DNA of 64,000 nucleotides from Nocardia colli. GTDB lineage: Bacteria > Actinomycetota > Actinomycetes > Mycobacteriales > Mycobacteriaceae. How positions within the stretch are numbered: position 1 is the stretch's first letter; each line of letters begins with the position of its first letter. Of the stretch, positions 43,366 through 52,101 are shown piece by piece. The notes beneath the pieces are model-generated. The model made no database searches. It was given only the letters and a program-made list of their open reading frames with translations, and had not been told where the DNA came from. The translations under genes and the position numbers were made by a program. Location: NCBI RefSeq assembly GCF_008704205.1, contig NZ_VXLC01000003.1, positions 992,001 to 1,056,000 of the forward strand, in the 5' to 3' direction.

Positions 43366-43403
43366 GACAACGTCCTGAGCCCCGCCGGGCTCAGGACGTT
43401 GTC
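43366..43403. terminator. Strong bidirectional terminator
   Basis: 17-base perfect arms GACAACGTCCTGAGCCC / GGGCTCAGGACGTTGTC with a CGCC loop, followed on the plus strand by GTTTTAC. Its right arm covers the last 13 bases, including the stop, of the convergent MFS gene. Confidence 0.85.
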
Positions 43404-44737
43404 GTTTTACTCGACGAGTTATCCGTCACGTTCTGAGCTACGTCACGCAGGTCGCGGTCGCGGGTCTCGCCGGCCCAGAGGAAGGCCGTGGCGGTGCAGG
43501 CGAGCATGAGGCACAGCAGGAGGGTGATCGGGAGGGTGGAGGGGTAGCGGTGCAGGAGGGCGACGCCGATGATCGGGGTCAAGGAACCGCCAACGATGGT
43601 GGCGAGTTGGTAGCCCAATGATGCTCCGGTGTAACGCACTTCGCTGGGGAACAGCTCGGCGAAGAAGGGGGCTTGGGCGCCGGTCAGCAGGCCGTGCAGG
43701 GTGAGGCCGACGGTGATGACCAGGGTGATTCGGATCGCGCTGCCGGTGTCGACCATGGGCAGCGCGGCCAGTGCCCAGGCCGCGATCAGCACGGCAAGGA
43801 GCACGCTGGATGTTCGTCGGCCGTAGCGGTCGCCGATCGCGCCGCCGAGCACGATCGCGACGGCCTGGAAGACCGAGGCGATCGTAATCGCGGTCAGGGC
43901 GGTGGATTTCGGGACGTGCACGACCTGGGTGAGGTAGGCGAGCAGGAAGATGCTGAACGTGTAGTACGTCGCCTTCTCCCCCACGTCGGCGAGCGCGGCC
44001 ATCAGCACTTGCTTGCGGTAGCGGCTCAACACGATGCGGACCGGGGCCTGCCCCTCGTGAGTTGCGTTGCGCCGCTGGGCCGCCAGAAAGATCGGCGACT
44101 CCTCGACCGCGTGCCGAAGCCAGATTCCCACCGCGACAAGCACTATCGACAGCAGGAACGGGATTCGCCAACCCCAGTCCTGGAATTCGGCGTTGGACAC
44201 ACCGAGGCCGAGGACCGCGAGCACGCCGGTGGCGAGCAGATTTCCCAGTGGCCCACCGGTTTGCGGCCAGCTACTCCAGAATCCGCGATGCGCGGCCGAT
44301 CCGTGCTCGGCGACCAGCAGCACCGCGCCGCCCCACTCGCCGCCGAGCGCGAGGCCCTGCACCAAGCGCAACAGCACCAGCATTATCGGCGCCGCGACGC
44401 CGATGGTGGAGTACGCGGGAATCAGGCCGATCGCGACGGTCGCGCCGCCCATGAGCATCAAGGTGATCGAGAGCGTGCGGCGACGGCCGAGCCGATCGCC
44501 CAGGTGGCCGAACAGGACTCCGCCGAGCGGGCGGGCGAGGAAGCCGACGGCATAGGTGACCATCGCCAGCAGCACGCCGGTCAGCGGGTCGCCGGAGGGA
44601 AAGAAGACCTTGTTGAAAACCAGCGCGGCGGCCAGGCCGTAGAGAAAGAAGTCGTAGAACTCGATCGTCGTGCCGGCCACACTGGCGGCGACGATCCGCG
44701 CGAAACGCGCGCCGGCGGGTGCGGCCGGGTCGGCCAT
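43391..44737 (-). CDS. MFS transporter, metabolite:H+ symporter type
   Basis: 448 residues with 12 membrane segments. N-terminal TTIEFYDFFLYGLAAALVFN and motif A FGHLGDRLGRRRTL, then LVQGLALGGEWGGAVLLVAEH, mark the MHS subfamily (citrate, shikimate, proline/betaine or 2-oxoglutarate uptake). A second motif A copy (GAIGDRYGRR) lies in the C-terminal half. GAGGAGACATCACG precedes ATG 44737. The gene stands alone; its stop lies within the shared terminator hairpin. Substrate unknown. Confidence 0.92.
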   Translation of the reverse strand: MADPAAPAGARFARIVAASVAGTTIEFYDFFLYGLAAALVFNKVFFPSGDPLTGVLLAMVTYAVGFLARPLGGVLFGHLGDRLGRRRTLSITLMLMGGATVAIGLIPAYSTIGVAAPIMLVLLRLVQGLALGGEWGGAVLLVAEHGSAAHRGFWSSWPQTGGPLGNLLATGVLAVLGLGVSNAEFQDWGWRIPFLLSIVLVAVGIWLRHAVEESPIFLAAQRRNATHEGQAPVRIVLSRYRKQVLMAALADVGEKATYYTFSIFLLAYLTQVVHVPKSTALTAITIASVFQAVAIVLGGAIGDRYGRRTSSVLLAVLIAAWALAALPMVDTGSAIRITLVITVGLTLHGLLTGAQAPFFAELFPSEVRYTGASLGYQLATIVGGSLTPIIGVALLHRYPSTLPITLLLCLMLACTATAFLWAGETRDRDLRDVAQNVTDNSSSKTTTS

Positions 44738-44834
44738 CGTGATGTCTCCTCGTTCGTACCGAATCGTCCGGTACGACTATCGCGCACAAACAGCCCATGA
44801 TCCGGCGTTTCGGCGGAGACCCGGTTCCCTGCCC

Positions 44835-44873
44835 CAGGGGCGAACCCGGATAAACCTTCCGGGCTCGCCCCTG
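44835..44873. terminator. Hairpin after small proline-rich protein gene
   Basis: CAGGGGCGA-A-CCCGG pairs with CCGGG-C-TCGCCCCTG (one mismatch), 9-base loop, 8 bases past the minus-strand stop at 44881. Confidence 0.7.
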
Positions 44874-44880
44874 CCTTACC

Positions 44881-45123
44881 TCAGGACGGCGGCGGGCACG
44901 GGTTGCCGTCGTTGTCCGACGGCGGCGGCAGCGGACGGCCGTCCGGTCCCTTCGGCGGCGGCAGCGGCTTGCCGTCCGACCCCCGCGGCACGATCGGGCA
45001 GCCGTTCTCCGACGTCTGGACGCCGGGCGGCGCCGATGGACCCGCCGTTGCCGCCCCTGCCGCGATGAGGCCCGAGCCCATGATCGCCGCGAAACCGAGC
45101 ACGATAGCCGCGCGAAGTTTCAT
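44881..45123 (-). CDS. Small proline-rich exported protein
   Basis: 80 residues. A Sec signal peptide (about 1-27, MKLRAAIVLGFAAIMGSGL..., cleavage likely after AATAG or nearby) is followed by a short mature part of about 50 residues. It contains three near-repeats: SDGKPLPPP, PDGRPLPPP and NDGNPCPPP. Two cysteines (NGCPIVP and NPCPPPS) could form a disulfide around the repeat region. GAAGGGGAATCAC precedes ATG 45123. No family recognised; a cell-envelope or secreted role is likely. Confidence 0.75.
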   Translation of the reverse strand: MKLRAAIVLGFAAIMGSGLIAAGAATAGPSAPPGVQTSENGCPIVPRGSDGKPLPPPKGPDGRPLPPPSDNDGNPCPPPS

Positions 45124-45235
45124 GTGATTCCCCTTCTCGAATGCTGTTGCCTTTCATCGGATTAGACGTGCCAGCACGCGCGGGGTTCCACACAAGATCA
45201 AATGTGTCCTACGTCACACTAGAGGCTGCCTGGCT

Positions 45236-46741
45236 TCACACCGAAATCGAGGCGAGATCTATCCCTTGCAACGGCTTCGCCGTCACGTCGTGCACGCGTG
45301 CTGCCCACACCGCATGACCGTGACCGGACCACAGCGGTGCCACCGGAAGCTCGCGAAGCAACTGATTCTCGGCGATCCGGTACAGCTGAGCGCTTTCCGC
45401 GGATAGGCCGGCGGAATCGGCGGCGGCCAGCTGCTGAGCGAAGCCCTCGTCGATGTACCCGACGGACTGCGCGAGTGCGGCGAGTAGTTCGTGCGGGCTC
45501 GGCGTATTCAGCGAACGGGTCAGCAGGAAAGGACCGTCGCCGGGTTCGTTCGCCTCGTCACCGCGCTGTCTCGCGGTCACCTCGACCCCGAGCGCGGTGC
45601 GGACCTGATCGACCAGCGACCGTCCCCATTCCTCCTGTCCGGCACCGAAGTACACCGAGACCGGACCGGCGAAAGAAACCTGGCCGAGCAGTGATTTCGC
45701 CGCGGCCGCGTCATGGGTGCACGGCCGGCAGGGACCGGAGCGCTCCCCCGGCGCGATCCCGGGCGGCAGGATCGCACGAGCCGGGTCGACCTGATCCGCG
45801 AGCGGACCGGCTGCCAATGCCGCGCGATCCACCGCCATGGCGAACGCGTGACGAACCGTCGAGTCCTCGAACCGCGTGTCCGACAAGGGAAATGCCAGGT
45901 AGCCGACCTCGGGCAGCGGCCACATCGCGTGCCGCTCGGCGAACTCGTGGTGCATCGCGTCGTGCCGCCCGCCGGGTACCTCGGTGGCCAGGTCGAGCGA
46001 GCCCGACTTCACCCGGTCGTACTGCGCGGCGGAATCGCCTACCTCGAGCTCGATTTCGCGCGCCTTGCCGGCGGCATCGTCCACTCGCACGAGTCGCCCA
46101 CCCGAACCCGGCCGCCACGGTCCGGCCATCCGGAACGGGCCGTTGCCGATCGGGCTGGCCGCGAAGCCCGCCCAATCCCGGGACGCGAGAACCGATGCGG
46201 GAAGCGGCAACAGCGCGGGCGAAGCCAGCACCGCGGGCACCTGACCGAAGGGGCGGTCGAGGACGATCCGCAGCGTGCGCTCGTCCGGCGCGCTGATCTC
46301 CACGGCGCGCAGCACTTCGGTGAGCACGCCGGATCCGGCCCACCGCTGGTCCGCGACCGTCCGCCACGTATCGACGTAGGACTTCGCGGTGACCGGCGTC
46401 CCGTCATGGAACCGGGTGGTGCGGAGTTTGACCTCCCAGCTCACCTGATCCGCGCTGGAGATCGAGTCCGCGGCCCGCGGAGTCACCGTCCCGGTGGCCG
46501 CGTCGTAGTCGACCAACGGCGTCCACAGCGCGCCGACGAGCATGCGTCCGGCCTGATCGCGCAGATCCGCCGGAAGCAGGCCGGCCGGCTCGCGGACCCC
46601 GACCGTGAGCACGCCGGGCCTCGCCGCGTCCGTCGATTCGGCGCAGCCGACGAGGCCGAGCAGGACCACGGCGAACACGAGCACAAGGCTGAACCATCGC
46701 GTGCGCCCGTCAGCGACTGCTGGTCGCAGATCATCTGGCAT
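45236..46741 (-). CDS. ABC transporter solute-binding lipoprotein (family 5)
   Basis: About 501 residues. A lipoprotein signal peptide (WFSLVLVFAVVLLGLVGC, lipid-modified Cys33) is followed by an SBP_bac_5 domain: LVGALWTPLVDYDAATGTVTPRAADS, TRFHDGTPVTAKSYVDTWR, SPIGNGPFRM and VRHAFAMAVDRAALA, the signatures of oligopeptide/nickel-type binding proteins. ATG 46741 is given because TATAAG just upstream of the in-frame GTG 46756 looks like a -10 element; either start gives the same lipoprotein. No permease or ATPase gene is adjacent, so it is an orphan binding protein. Confidence 0.88.
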   Translation of the reverse strand: MPDDLRPAVADGRTRWFSLVLVFAVVLLGLVGCAESTDAARPGVLTVGVREPAGLLPADLRDQAGRMLVGALWTPLVDYDAATGTVTPRAADSISSADQVSWEVKLRTTRFHDGTPVTAKSYVDTWRTVADQRWAGSGVLTEVLRAVEISAPDERTLRIVLDRPFGQVPAVLASPALLPLPASVLASRDWAGFAASPIGNGPFRMAGPWRPGSGGRLVRVDDAAGKAREIELEVGDSAAQYDRVKSGSLDLATEVPGGRHDAMHHEFAERHAMWPLPEVGYLAFPLSDTRFEDSTVRHAFAMAVDRAALAAGPLADQVDPARAILPPGIAPGERSGPCRPCTHDAAAAKSLLGQVSFAGPVSVYFGAGQEEWGRSLVDQVRTALGVEVTARQRGDEANEPGDGPFLLTRSLNTPSPHELLAALAQSVGYIDEGFAQQLAAADSAGLSAESAQLYRIAENQLLRELPVAPLWSGHGHAVWAARVHDVTAKPLQGIDLASISV

Positions 46742-46938
46742 GCCAGCATCATTCACTTATACCGGCGCGAAACCCACAGCAATGATCACCATCCCGGCGC
46801 CCACCACGCGAAAGCCGTTCCCCAGTTCGCCATATCGCGATTTGGGGATCGACGCCGCAGGCACCGGACCTACAGTGAGGACATCTCGGCGACCAGGAAT
46901 CCCTGGTCACAAAGCGACGCGTCTCGCTGGAGGTCGTT

Positions 46939-48288
46939 GTGCACCGCTGGTTGCTCCGGTCGTCCCTGCTCCTGGTCACCGTCACGGCGACGCTGGCCGC
47001 CACCGCGCTGCCCGCCGCCGCCTGCGGCGAAGACGACGCCCCGCACGGCGTCGCGGCACAGCGCACCGGCTCGCCCGGCGCGGAGAAGAACGTCAAGGCC
47101 GTCGGCAATGTGCCGGACGCGCAGGGCGCGATCTCGCTGCAATTCCTCCAGTACGGCGCCCGGGACGTCATGGTCGTCTCAGGTGAATTCGGCTTGAAGA
47201 CATACGATCTCACCGCCAACCCGGCCGCGCCGAAGCTGATCGGCCAGCTCAACATGCCGGGCATGTGGGAAACCGAGGACACCGAGGTCGATCCGGTCCG
47301 CAAGCGTGTCTTCCTGTCCCGTGACCCGCGCGCCTTCAACGGCAATGTCCGCACCGGCGAGTCCGGCATCTACGTGGTCGACCTGGCCAAGCCGGAGCAG
47401 CCGACGGTGCTCAGTTACGTCAAAGTGCCTGCGGGCCACACCACTACGTGCATCAACGACTGCCAGTACCTGTGGACCGGCGGCCCCGCCAAGGCGGACA
47501 GCATGCCTGCCGCGTGGGGCGGCCGCCCGATCTGGGTCACCGATGTCCGCGACCCACGCAAGCCGAAGGTCAACCCCAACCCGATCGAGTTGGCGCGCAA
47601 CGACGGTCAGACCGACTACGTGCACGACGTGCAGGTAGACGAGACCGGCATCGCCTGGGCCTCGGGACGCGGTGGCGTGCGCGGCTATTGGACCACCGGC
47701 ATGCACAAGGATCCGGTGACCGGCAAACTCCGGATGGCCTCGGCCAACGACCCGGTCCCCTACGCGGGCGGCGGTATCAAGGAGACGGCCGCGCCATCCA
47801 AGTTCATGCACAACAGCTTCCGCCCGATCGGCAACCGCGCGAAGGACGGCGGCGGCGCGGGCCCGTTCGCCAACGGCAACCTCATCTACGCGACCGAGGA
47901 GAGCTTCGTCGACGGCTGCGCGGGCGACGGCGTGCTCGTCATCGCCTCACTCGAAGGGTCTTACGGCGGCGAGGGCTGGCGTTCCACCCCGCAGAAACCG
48001 TACCGGCTCAACACCATCGGCACCTGGGGCGTGGCCGGCCAGGAGGGCAGCGATCCCGCCTCCGCCGACTGCTCCGCCCACTACTTCGACGTGCAGGACA
48101 AGATCCTGGTCCAATCCTTCTACGCCCAGGGCACCCGCTTCCTCGACGTCTCCGACCCCACCAACCCCAAGCAGATCGCCTACTACCGCCCCGCCGACGC
48201 GGCCGCCTGGGCACCCTACTGGCACCGCGGCTTCGCCTACGTGGCGGACAACACCCGAGGCATCGACATCCTCCAGCTCACCCGCTGA
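46939..48288 (+). CDS. Secreted LVIVD-repeat protein
   Basis: 449 residues. A Sec signal peptide (MHRWLLRSSLLLVTVTATLA..., cleavage near ALPAAA) is followed by a beta-propeller-like protein with LVIVD-type repeats: VMVVSGEFGLKTYDLT, GIYVVDLAKPEQPTVLSYVKVP, TRFLDVSDPTNPKQIAYYRP, FAYVADNTRGIDILQL. Paired cysteines (TTTCINDCQY, DGCAGDG, ADCSAHY) suggest disulfides. Propeller proteins of this kind bind ligands or other proteins at the surface; function unknown. GGAGGTCGTT precedes GTG 46939. It overlaps the convergent next gene by 11 bases. Confidence 0.88.
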   Translation: MHRWLLRSSLLLVTVTATLAATALPAAACGEDDAPHGVAAQRTGSPGAEKNVKAVGNVPDAQGAISLQFLQYGARDVMVVSGEFGLKTYDLTANPAAPKLIGQLNMPGMWETEDTEVDPVRKRVFLSRDPRAFNGNVRTGESGIYVVDLAKPEQPTVLSYVKVPAGHTTTCINDCQYLWTGGPAKADSMPAAWGGRPIWVTDVRDPRKPKVNPNPIELARNDGQTDYVHDVQVDETGIAWASGRGGVRGYWTTGMHKDPVTGKLRMASANDPVPYAGGGIKETAAPSKFMHNSFRPIGNRAKDGGGAGPFANGNLIYATEESFVDGCAGDGVLVIASLEGSYGGEGWRSTPQKPYRLNTIGTWGVAGQEGSDPASADCSAHYFDVQDKILVQSFYAQGTRFLDVSDPTNPKQIAYYRPADAAAWAPYWHRGFAYVADNTRGIDILQLTR

Positions 48289-49537
48289 TCCCGCGCAGCC
48301 GCGCGTACTCGGGGAACCGATCGCGCAGCGCATGGTCGAAAGCCGCTGCCCGCTCGCGTGATTCACGCGCGTAGTACCGCTCGAGCGACAGATACCACTG
48401 CATCAGATCGGCTGCGGTAGTCGCCGCGTCGTCGAGCAGGCAGAGCACGACCGTTCCGCGCAACCGTTCCGGCTCGACGTAGCCACCTTCGTTCTGCACC
48501 CGCGCCAGGACCACCAGCTGCGCCACCGTGTCTCGCTCGGCATGCCACTGAAAGACCGGTCCCGCAGCATAACTCAGCACCCATTCGACGCCGTCGCGGC
48601 CGTTGGTTACGAACTCCTGCACCGACAGCGCGCCGGGGAAACTCCACGAGCTCTCGAACTTTCCGAAGCCGATCGAGTCGATGACGCCCCGCCGCACACA
48701 CTGCTCGCTGTCGTACTCCAGCCACGCTTGTGACGGCAGAGTCAGCATTACGTCGCGGACCCCGGTCGAGATCACCGTCGCGTCCGCCGACACCGCTACC
48801 TCGCCGCCCGGGCTCCGCTCGAGGAACACGCGTATCGCGGGCGCGACCAACTCGGACATGCGATCGGTCAGGACGTATTCCGCACCCCAGGCGATACCGA
48901 ACTCGCCTACCGGCCGATACCCGAGCGCCGCAAGCGCATACCCGATCATTTCAGCGGTGAGCGACATAAGGTCGGCGATGGCCGGGCGGTCGAGCACCTC
49001 GAAGAACTCGGGCCGCGGTTCACCGAAACGCGCACTGTGCCGGAACCCGGTCAGCGACCAGCCCAGCTGCTCGGGCACATCGAAGAGGTAGTCGACCTCG
49101 TCACGATCGTCGGCCGCGCGTTGCTCGGCCAGCAATTGATCGAGGTCATCCCAGAGGCGTAGCGGAAGTTGCCCTACTACCCGCAGATCGTGGTATTCAC
49201 CGTCCGCCGGGCTGTCCCGCACCACCGACCACACCTGCGCCCCGTCATACCAACCGGCTACGTCGGCATACCTCGTGTAGTCGTCGAGCGTGCAGGACAC
49301 GACCTCGCAGCCCGCCGAAAGCCGCTCCAATGCAGGCCCTTTCGCCCCTTCATCGACGAACTCCGACGAATCGTCGATCACCACGACAACCAGCCAGCCA
49401 TCCGCGAGCTCCGTCGCGACCGCATGCGGGCGCGGAAACTCCACGCGCTCCCCCGTCCGCCGCAACCCCAGCTCCGCGCACACCCCATCGAAGCCCTTGC
49501 CGCGAAAGGCCAGCCAAGATATCGCTCCCACGGTCAC
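48278..49537 (-). CDS. Hypothetical protein, two-domain, unknown function
   Basis: 419 residues, acidic and cytosolic with no signal peptide or membrane segment. An N-terminal half (about 1-185; FDGVCAELGLRRTGERVEFPRPHAVATELADGWLVVVVIDD) appears separate from a C-terminal half (about 190-419; SLTAEMIGYALAALGYRPVGEFGIAWGAEYVLTDRMSELVAP), which resembles the TY-Chap/YbjN-like chaperone-fold group only loosely. Codon use matches the neighbours. GTG 49537 and GTG 49531 are both possible starts. It is convergent with and overlaps the LVIVD gene by 11 bases. I do not recognise a family with confidence. Confidence 0.7.
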   Translation of the reverse strand: MTVGAISWLAFRGKGFDGVCAELGLRRTGERVEFPRPHAVATELADGWLVVVVIDDSSEFVDEGAKGPALERLSAGCEVVSCTLDDYTRYADVAGWYDGAQVWSVVRDSPADGEYHDLRVVGQLPLRLWDDLDQLLAEQRAADDRDEVDYLFDVPEQLGWSLTGFRHSARFGEPRPEFFEVLDRPAIADLMSLTAEMIGYALAALGYRPVGEFGIAWGAEYVLTDRMSELVAPAIRVFLERSPGGEVAVSADATVISTGVRDVMLTLPSQAWLEYDSEQCVRRGVIDSIGFGKFESSWSFPGALSVQEFVTNGRDGVEWVLSYAAGPVFQWHAERDTVAQLVVLARVQNEGGYVEPERLRGTVVLCLLDDAATTAADLMQWYLSLERYYARESRERAAAFDHALRDRFPEYARLRGISG

Positions 49538-49574
49538 TGTCTAGCGTCGCGGACACTCCCGCGTCAAAGGGTCG

Positions 49575-50216
49575 CTAGTCGCGTTCGCGCCCGAGCAGTT
49601 CCACCAGCAGCGCGACCTGTCCGGCGAAGTGGTCGATGAATTCCGGTGTGCGCGGGTCGGTTCCGCAGACGCCCTCGAGCACGTGCGGCAGTGTGGTGGG
49701 GGCCATGGCGGCGGCCATCAGCATGACGAGCAGCGCCGACGGGTCCAGTTCGGCGGGGAGCCGGCCCGCGGCTTGCAAGCTGCGTAGTTCCTCGACGCTG
49801 TGCTCGAGCATCTTCGCGCGCGGCGCATGGTCCGCGTCGCTGTCCGGACCGGTGTATTCGAGTCCGCCCCAGGCCAGCAGCCGGACGCCGTCGGGGTTGT
49901 TCCGCGCTTCCAGGGCATAGCGCCGGAACTGTTCCGGCAGTGGGGTTTCCGGCGGAACCAGCTCGCGCCGGCGGTCCTGCCAGCGCTGCGACATGGCCTG
50001 ATGCAGGCCCTCTTTGCCGTCGAAGTAGTAGGAGATCAGCTGCTGGTTGACCCCGGCGCGGGCGGCGATCGCGGCGGTCCGCGCGCCCTGGAAACCGTGC
50101 GCGGCGAACTCGGCCTCGGCCGCGTCCAGGATCAGCTGACGGGTGCGCTCGGGATCGCGCTGACGCTCCTGCGGCTTGGGTGACCTGCGGGGTTTCGACG
50201 ACGTCACACCTTTCAT
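49575..50216 (-). CDS. TetR-family regulator of the FAD monooxygenase
   Basis: 213 residues. A basic N-terminal arm (SSKPRRSPKPQERQRDPERTRQ) leads to a TetR helix-turn-helix (about 25-72: LILDAAEAEFAAHGFQGARTAAIAARAGVNQQLISYYFDGKEGLH). The C-terminal domain is helical. ATG 50216 was chosen because a longer in-frame start at 50261 would run into the operator palindromes; no ribosome site is visible, so a leaderless message is possible. It is divergent from the monooxygenase and very likely its repressor. Confidence 0.9.
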   Translation of the reverse strand: MKGVTSSKPRRSPKPQERQRDPERTRQLILDAAEAEFAAHGFQGARTAAIAARAGVNQQLISYYFDGKEGLHQAMSQRWQDRRRELVPPETPLPEQFRRYALEARNNPDGVRLLAWGGLEYTGPDSDADHAPRAKMLEHSVEELRSLQAAGRLPAELDPSALLVMLMAAAMAPTTLPHVLEGVCGTDPRTPEFIDHFAGQVALLVELLGRERD

Positions 50217-50257
50217 TCTACATACGCATAGCAATTTCAGGCAGTAGTGCAAGTTAA

Positions 50258-50293
50258 TCAATCAAACGATTGACAGAGTGAAGCAATCGATTG
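50258..50293. promoter_or_regulatory. Two CAATC/GATTG palindromes in the TetR-monooxygenase divergent promoter
   Basis: TCAATC-AAAC-GATTGA (50258-50273) and CAATCGATTG (50284-50293). TTGACA (50270-50275) starts inside the first box, and the second box fills the spacer before the probable -10 element, so binding would block the monooxygenase promoter. Confidence 0.72.
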
Positions 50294-50334
50294 AATGATG
50301 GACGGACCGTCCCGTCACTCAGGAGAAGTTCGTC

Positions 50335-51975
50335 GTGAACGCACAGTCAGATATCCAGCAGACCAAGGTCCTCATCGTGGGCGGCGGCATCACCGGCCTG
50401 TCCACCGCGCTGTTCCTGGCCCGGGCCGGGATCCGCCCCACCCTGGTCGAACGGCACTCGTCCACCGCATTGCAGCCGCAGGCCCGCGCGTTCAACCCGC
50501 GCTCGATGGAGATCTACCGGGCGCTCGGCCTGGAACCGGCGATCCGCGACCGGACCTCGATCCTGGCCGACTTCCCGGAGATGATCGGCGCGGACACCCT
50601 GGCCGGTCAGGAGCGCTTCCGGGTCGACATCCTCAGCCAGGTCCGCCCGCCGGCGACCCTCAGCCCGACCGACTGGACGATGATCGACCAGGACGAACTC
50701 GAACGCGTCGTGCGCGCCGACGCCGAGAACCACGGCGCGGACATCTGGTTCGGCACCGAGCTGATCTCCGTCGATCCCGCCGCAGGCGGAGTCACCGCCC
50801 TGGTGCGCGACCTCGCCGGCGGCGCCGAACGCCACATCCACGCGGAGTACCTGGTCGCCGCCGACGGCAATCGCGCGGGCATCCGCACGAAACTCGGCAT
50901 CGAGGCCGCGGGACCGGGCGAACTGATCACCGCCGCGAGCTTCGTCTTCGACGCCGACCTCACCGTGCCGTTGCGCGAGCGCCGATTCCTGCTCGGCTAT
51001 TTCGATCAGCCGACGACCGGCACCGCGCTCGTCCCCGGCCGCGAGTTCGGCCGCTGGGCTCTCGGCATCCCGTTCGGTCCCGAGTCCGGCCGGAGCGCGG
51101 CCGATTTCACCGAGGAGCGCTGCATCGAACTGACCCGCCGCGCGATCGGCGACCCCGGCCTCGAACTCACCCTCGTCCCCCTGATGACCGGATCGGACCA
51201 GAAGGTCGCCACCACCCGCATCGGCGCGTGGGTCGCGGACGAGTACCGAGCGGGCCGGATCTTCTTCGTCGGCGACGCCGCGCACGTCTTCCCGCCCACC
51301 GGTTCCTTCGGCGCGAACACCGGCATCGCCGACGCGGGCAACCTCGCCTGGAAACTCGCCGCGGTGCTCAAAGGCCAAGCAGGCGAGTCGCTTCTGGATA
51401 GCTACGCCGACGAGCGCCGCCCTGTCGCACTGGTCACACTCGATCAGGCGATGCAGCGCCTGCAGGGCAGGCACAGCGGCACCGGCGACGACACCGCCAC
51501 CATCGATGACCTCACCATGATCCTCGGCTACCGCTACCGCTCGGCCGCGATCGAAACCGAAGCCGGCACCCCGGACGAACCCGTCGAAGACCCGCGGCAC
51601 CCCAGCGGCCGTCCGGGCCTGCGCGCGCCGCATGTCTGGCTGCGGCAGGACACGACGACCCTGTCCACGCTCGACCTCGTCGACGGCGGATTCACCCTGC
51701 TGATCGGCGAAGCCGGCGCGGACTGGCGCACCGCAGCGGAAAAAGCCGCCGGCACAATGGATCTCGATCTGCGCGCGTACCGCATCGGCGCCGATTTCGA
51801 CGACGTCGACGACATCTTCGGCGCGGCATACGGCCTCGGCTCCACCGGCGCGAGCCTCATCCGCCCCGACGGATTCGTCGCCTGGCGCGCCACCGATCTC
51901 CCGGCGAACCCGGAGCACGAACTCCAGCTCGCGCTGACCCGAGTGCTCGCCCGCGAAACCGGCTACGCCCCCTAG
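50335..51975 (+). CDS. FAD-dependent aromatic monooxygenase
   Basis: 546 residues of the p-hydroxybenzoate-hydroxylase fold. FAD motifs: VLIVGGGITGLSTALFLARAG (GxGxxG type, residues 12-32), AADGNRAGIR (DG motif) and FFVGDAAHVFPPTGSFGANTGIADAGNLAWKLA (GD motif). A C-terminal thioredoxin-like domain (about 420-546) is typical of MhpA/PgaE/RdmE-type hydroxylases of phenols or polyketides. AGGAGAAGTTCGTC precedes GTG 50335. With its own TetR repressor it may be a detoxifying hydroxylase for an aromatic compound or antibiotic; the substrate is inference. Confidence 0.92.
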   Translation: MNAQSDIQQTKVLIVGGGITGLSTALFLARAGIRPTLVERHSSTALQPQARAFNPRSMEIYRALGLEPAIRDRTSILADFPEMIGADTLAGQERFRVDILSQVRPPATLSPTDWTMIDQDELERVVRADAENHGADIWFGTELISVDPAAGGVTALVRDLAGGAERHIHAEYLVAADGNRAGIRTKLGIEAAGPGELITAASFVFDADLTVPLRERRFLLGYFDQPTTGTALVPGREFGRWALGIPFGPESGRSAADFTEERCIELTRRAIGDPGLELTLVPLMTGSDQKVATTRIGAWVADEYRAGRIFFVGDAAHVFPPTGSFGANTGIADAGNLAWKLAAVLKGQAGESLLDSYADERRPVALVTLDQAMQRLQGRHSGTGDDTATIDDLTMILGYRYRSAAIETEAGTPDEPVEDPRHPSGRPGLRAPHVWLRQDTTTLSTLDLVDGGFTLLIGEAGADWRTAAEKAAGTMDLDLRAYRIGADFDDVDDIFGAAYGLGSTGASLIRPDGFVAWRATDLPANPEHELQLALTRVLARETGYAP

Positions 51976-51981
51976 AATCCG

Positions 51982-52010
51982 GCCCGGACGGCGACCGCTG
52001 CCGTCCGGGC
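51982..52010. terminator. Terminator after FAD monooxygenase
   Basis: GCCCGGACGGC / GCCGTCCGGGC, 11-base arms, 7-base loop, 7 bases past the stop. Confidence 0.75.
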
Positions 52011-52101
52011 GCCGGGCACTCGGGCCATCCGACACGCGGTCGGCGGGCCGTTGTGCCAGCCCGGATGCGAAGGTCGCCGGAAGGTGACTACGTTCGCGTG
52101 C

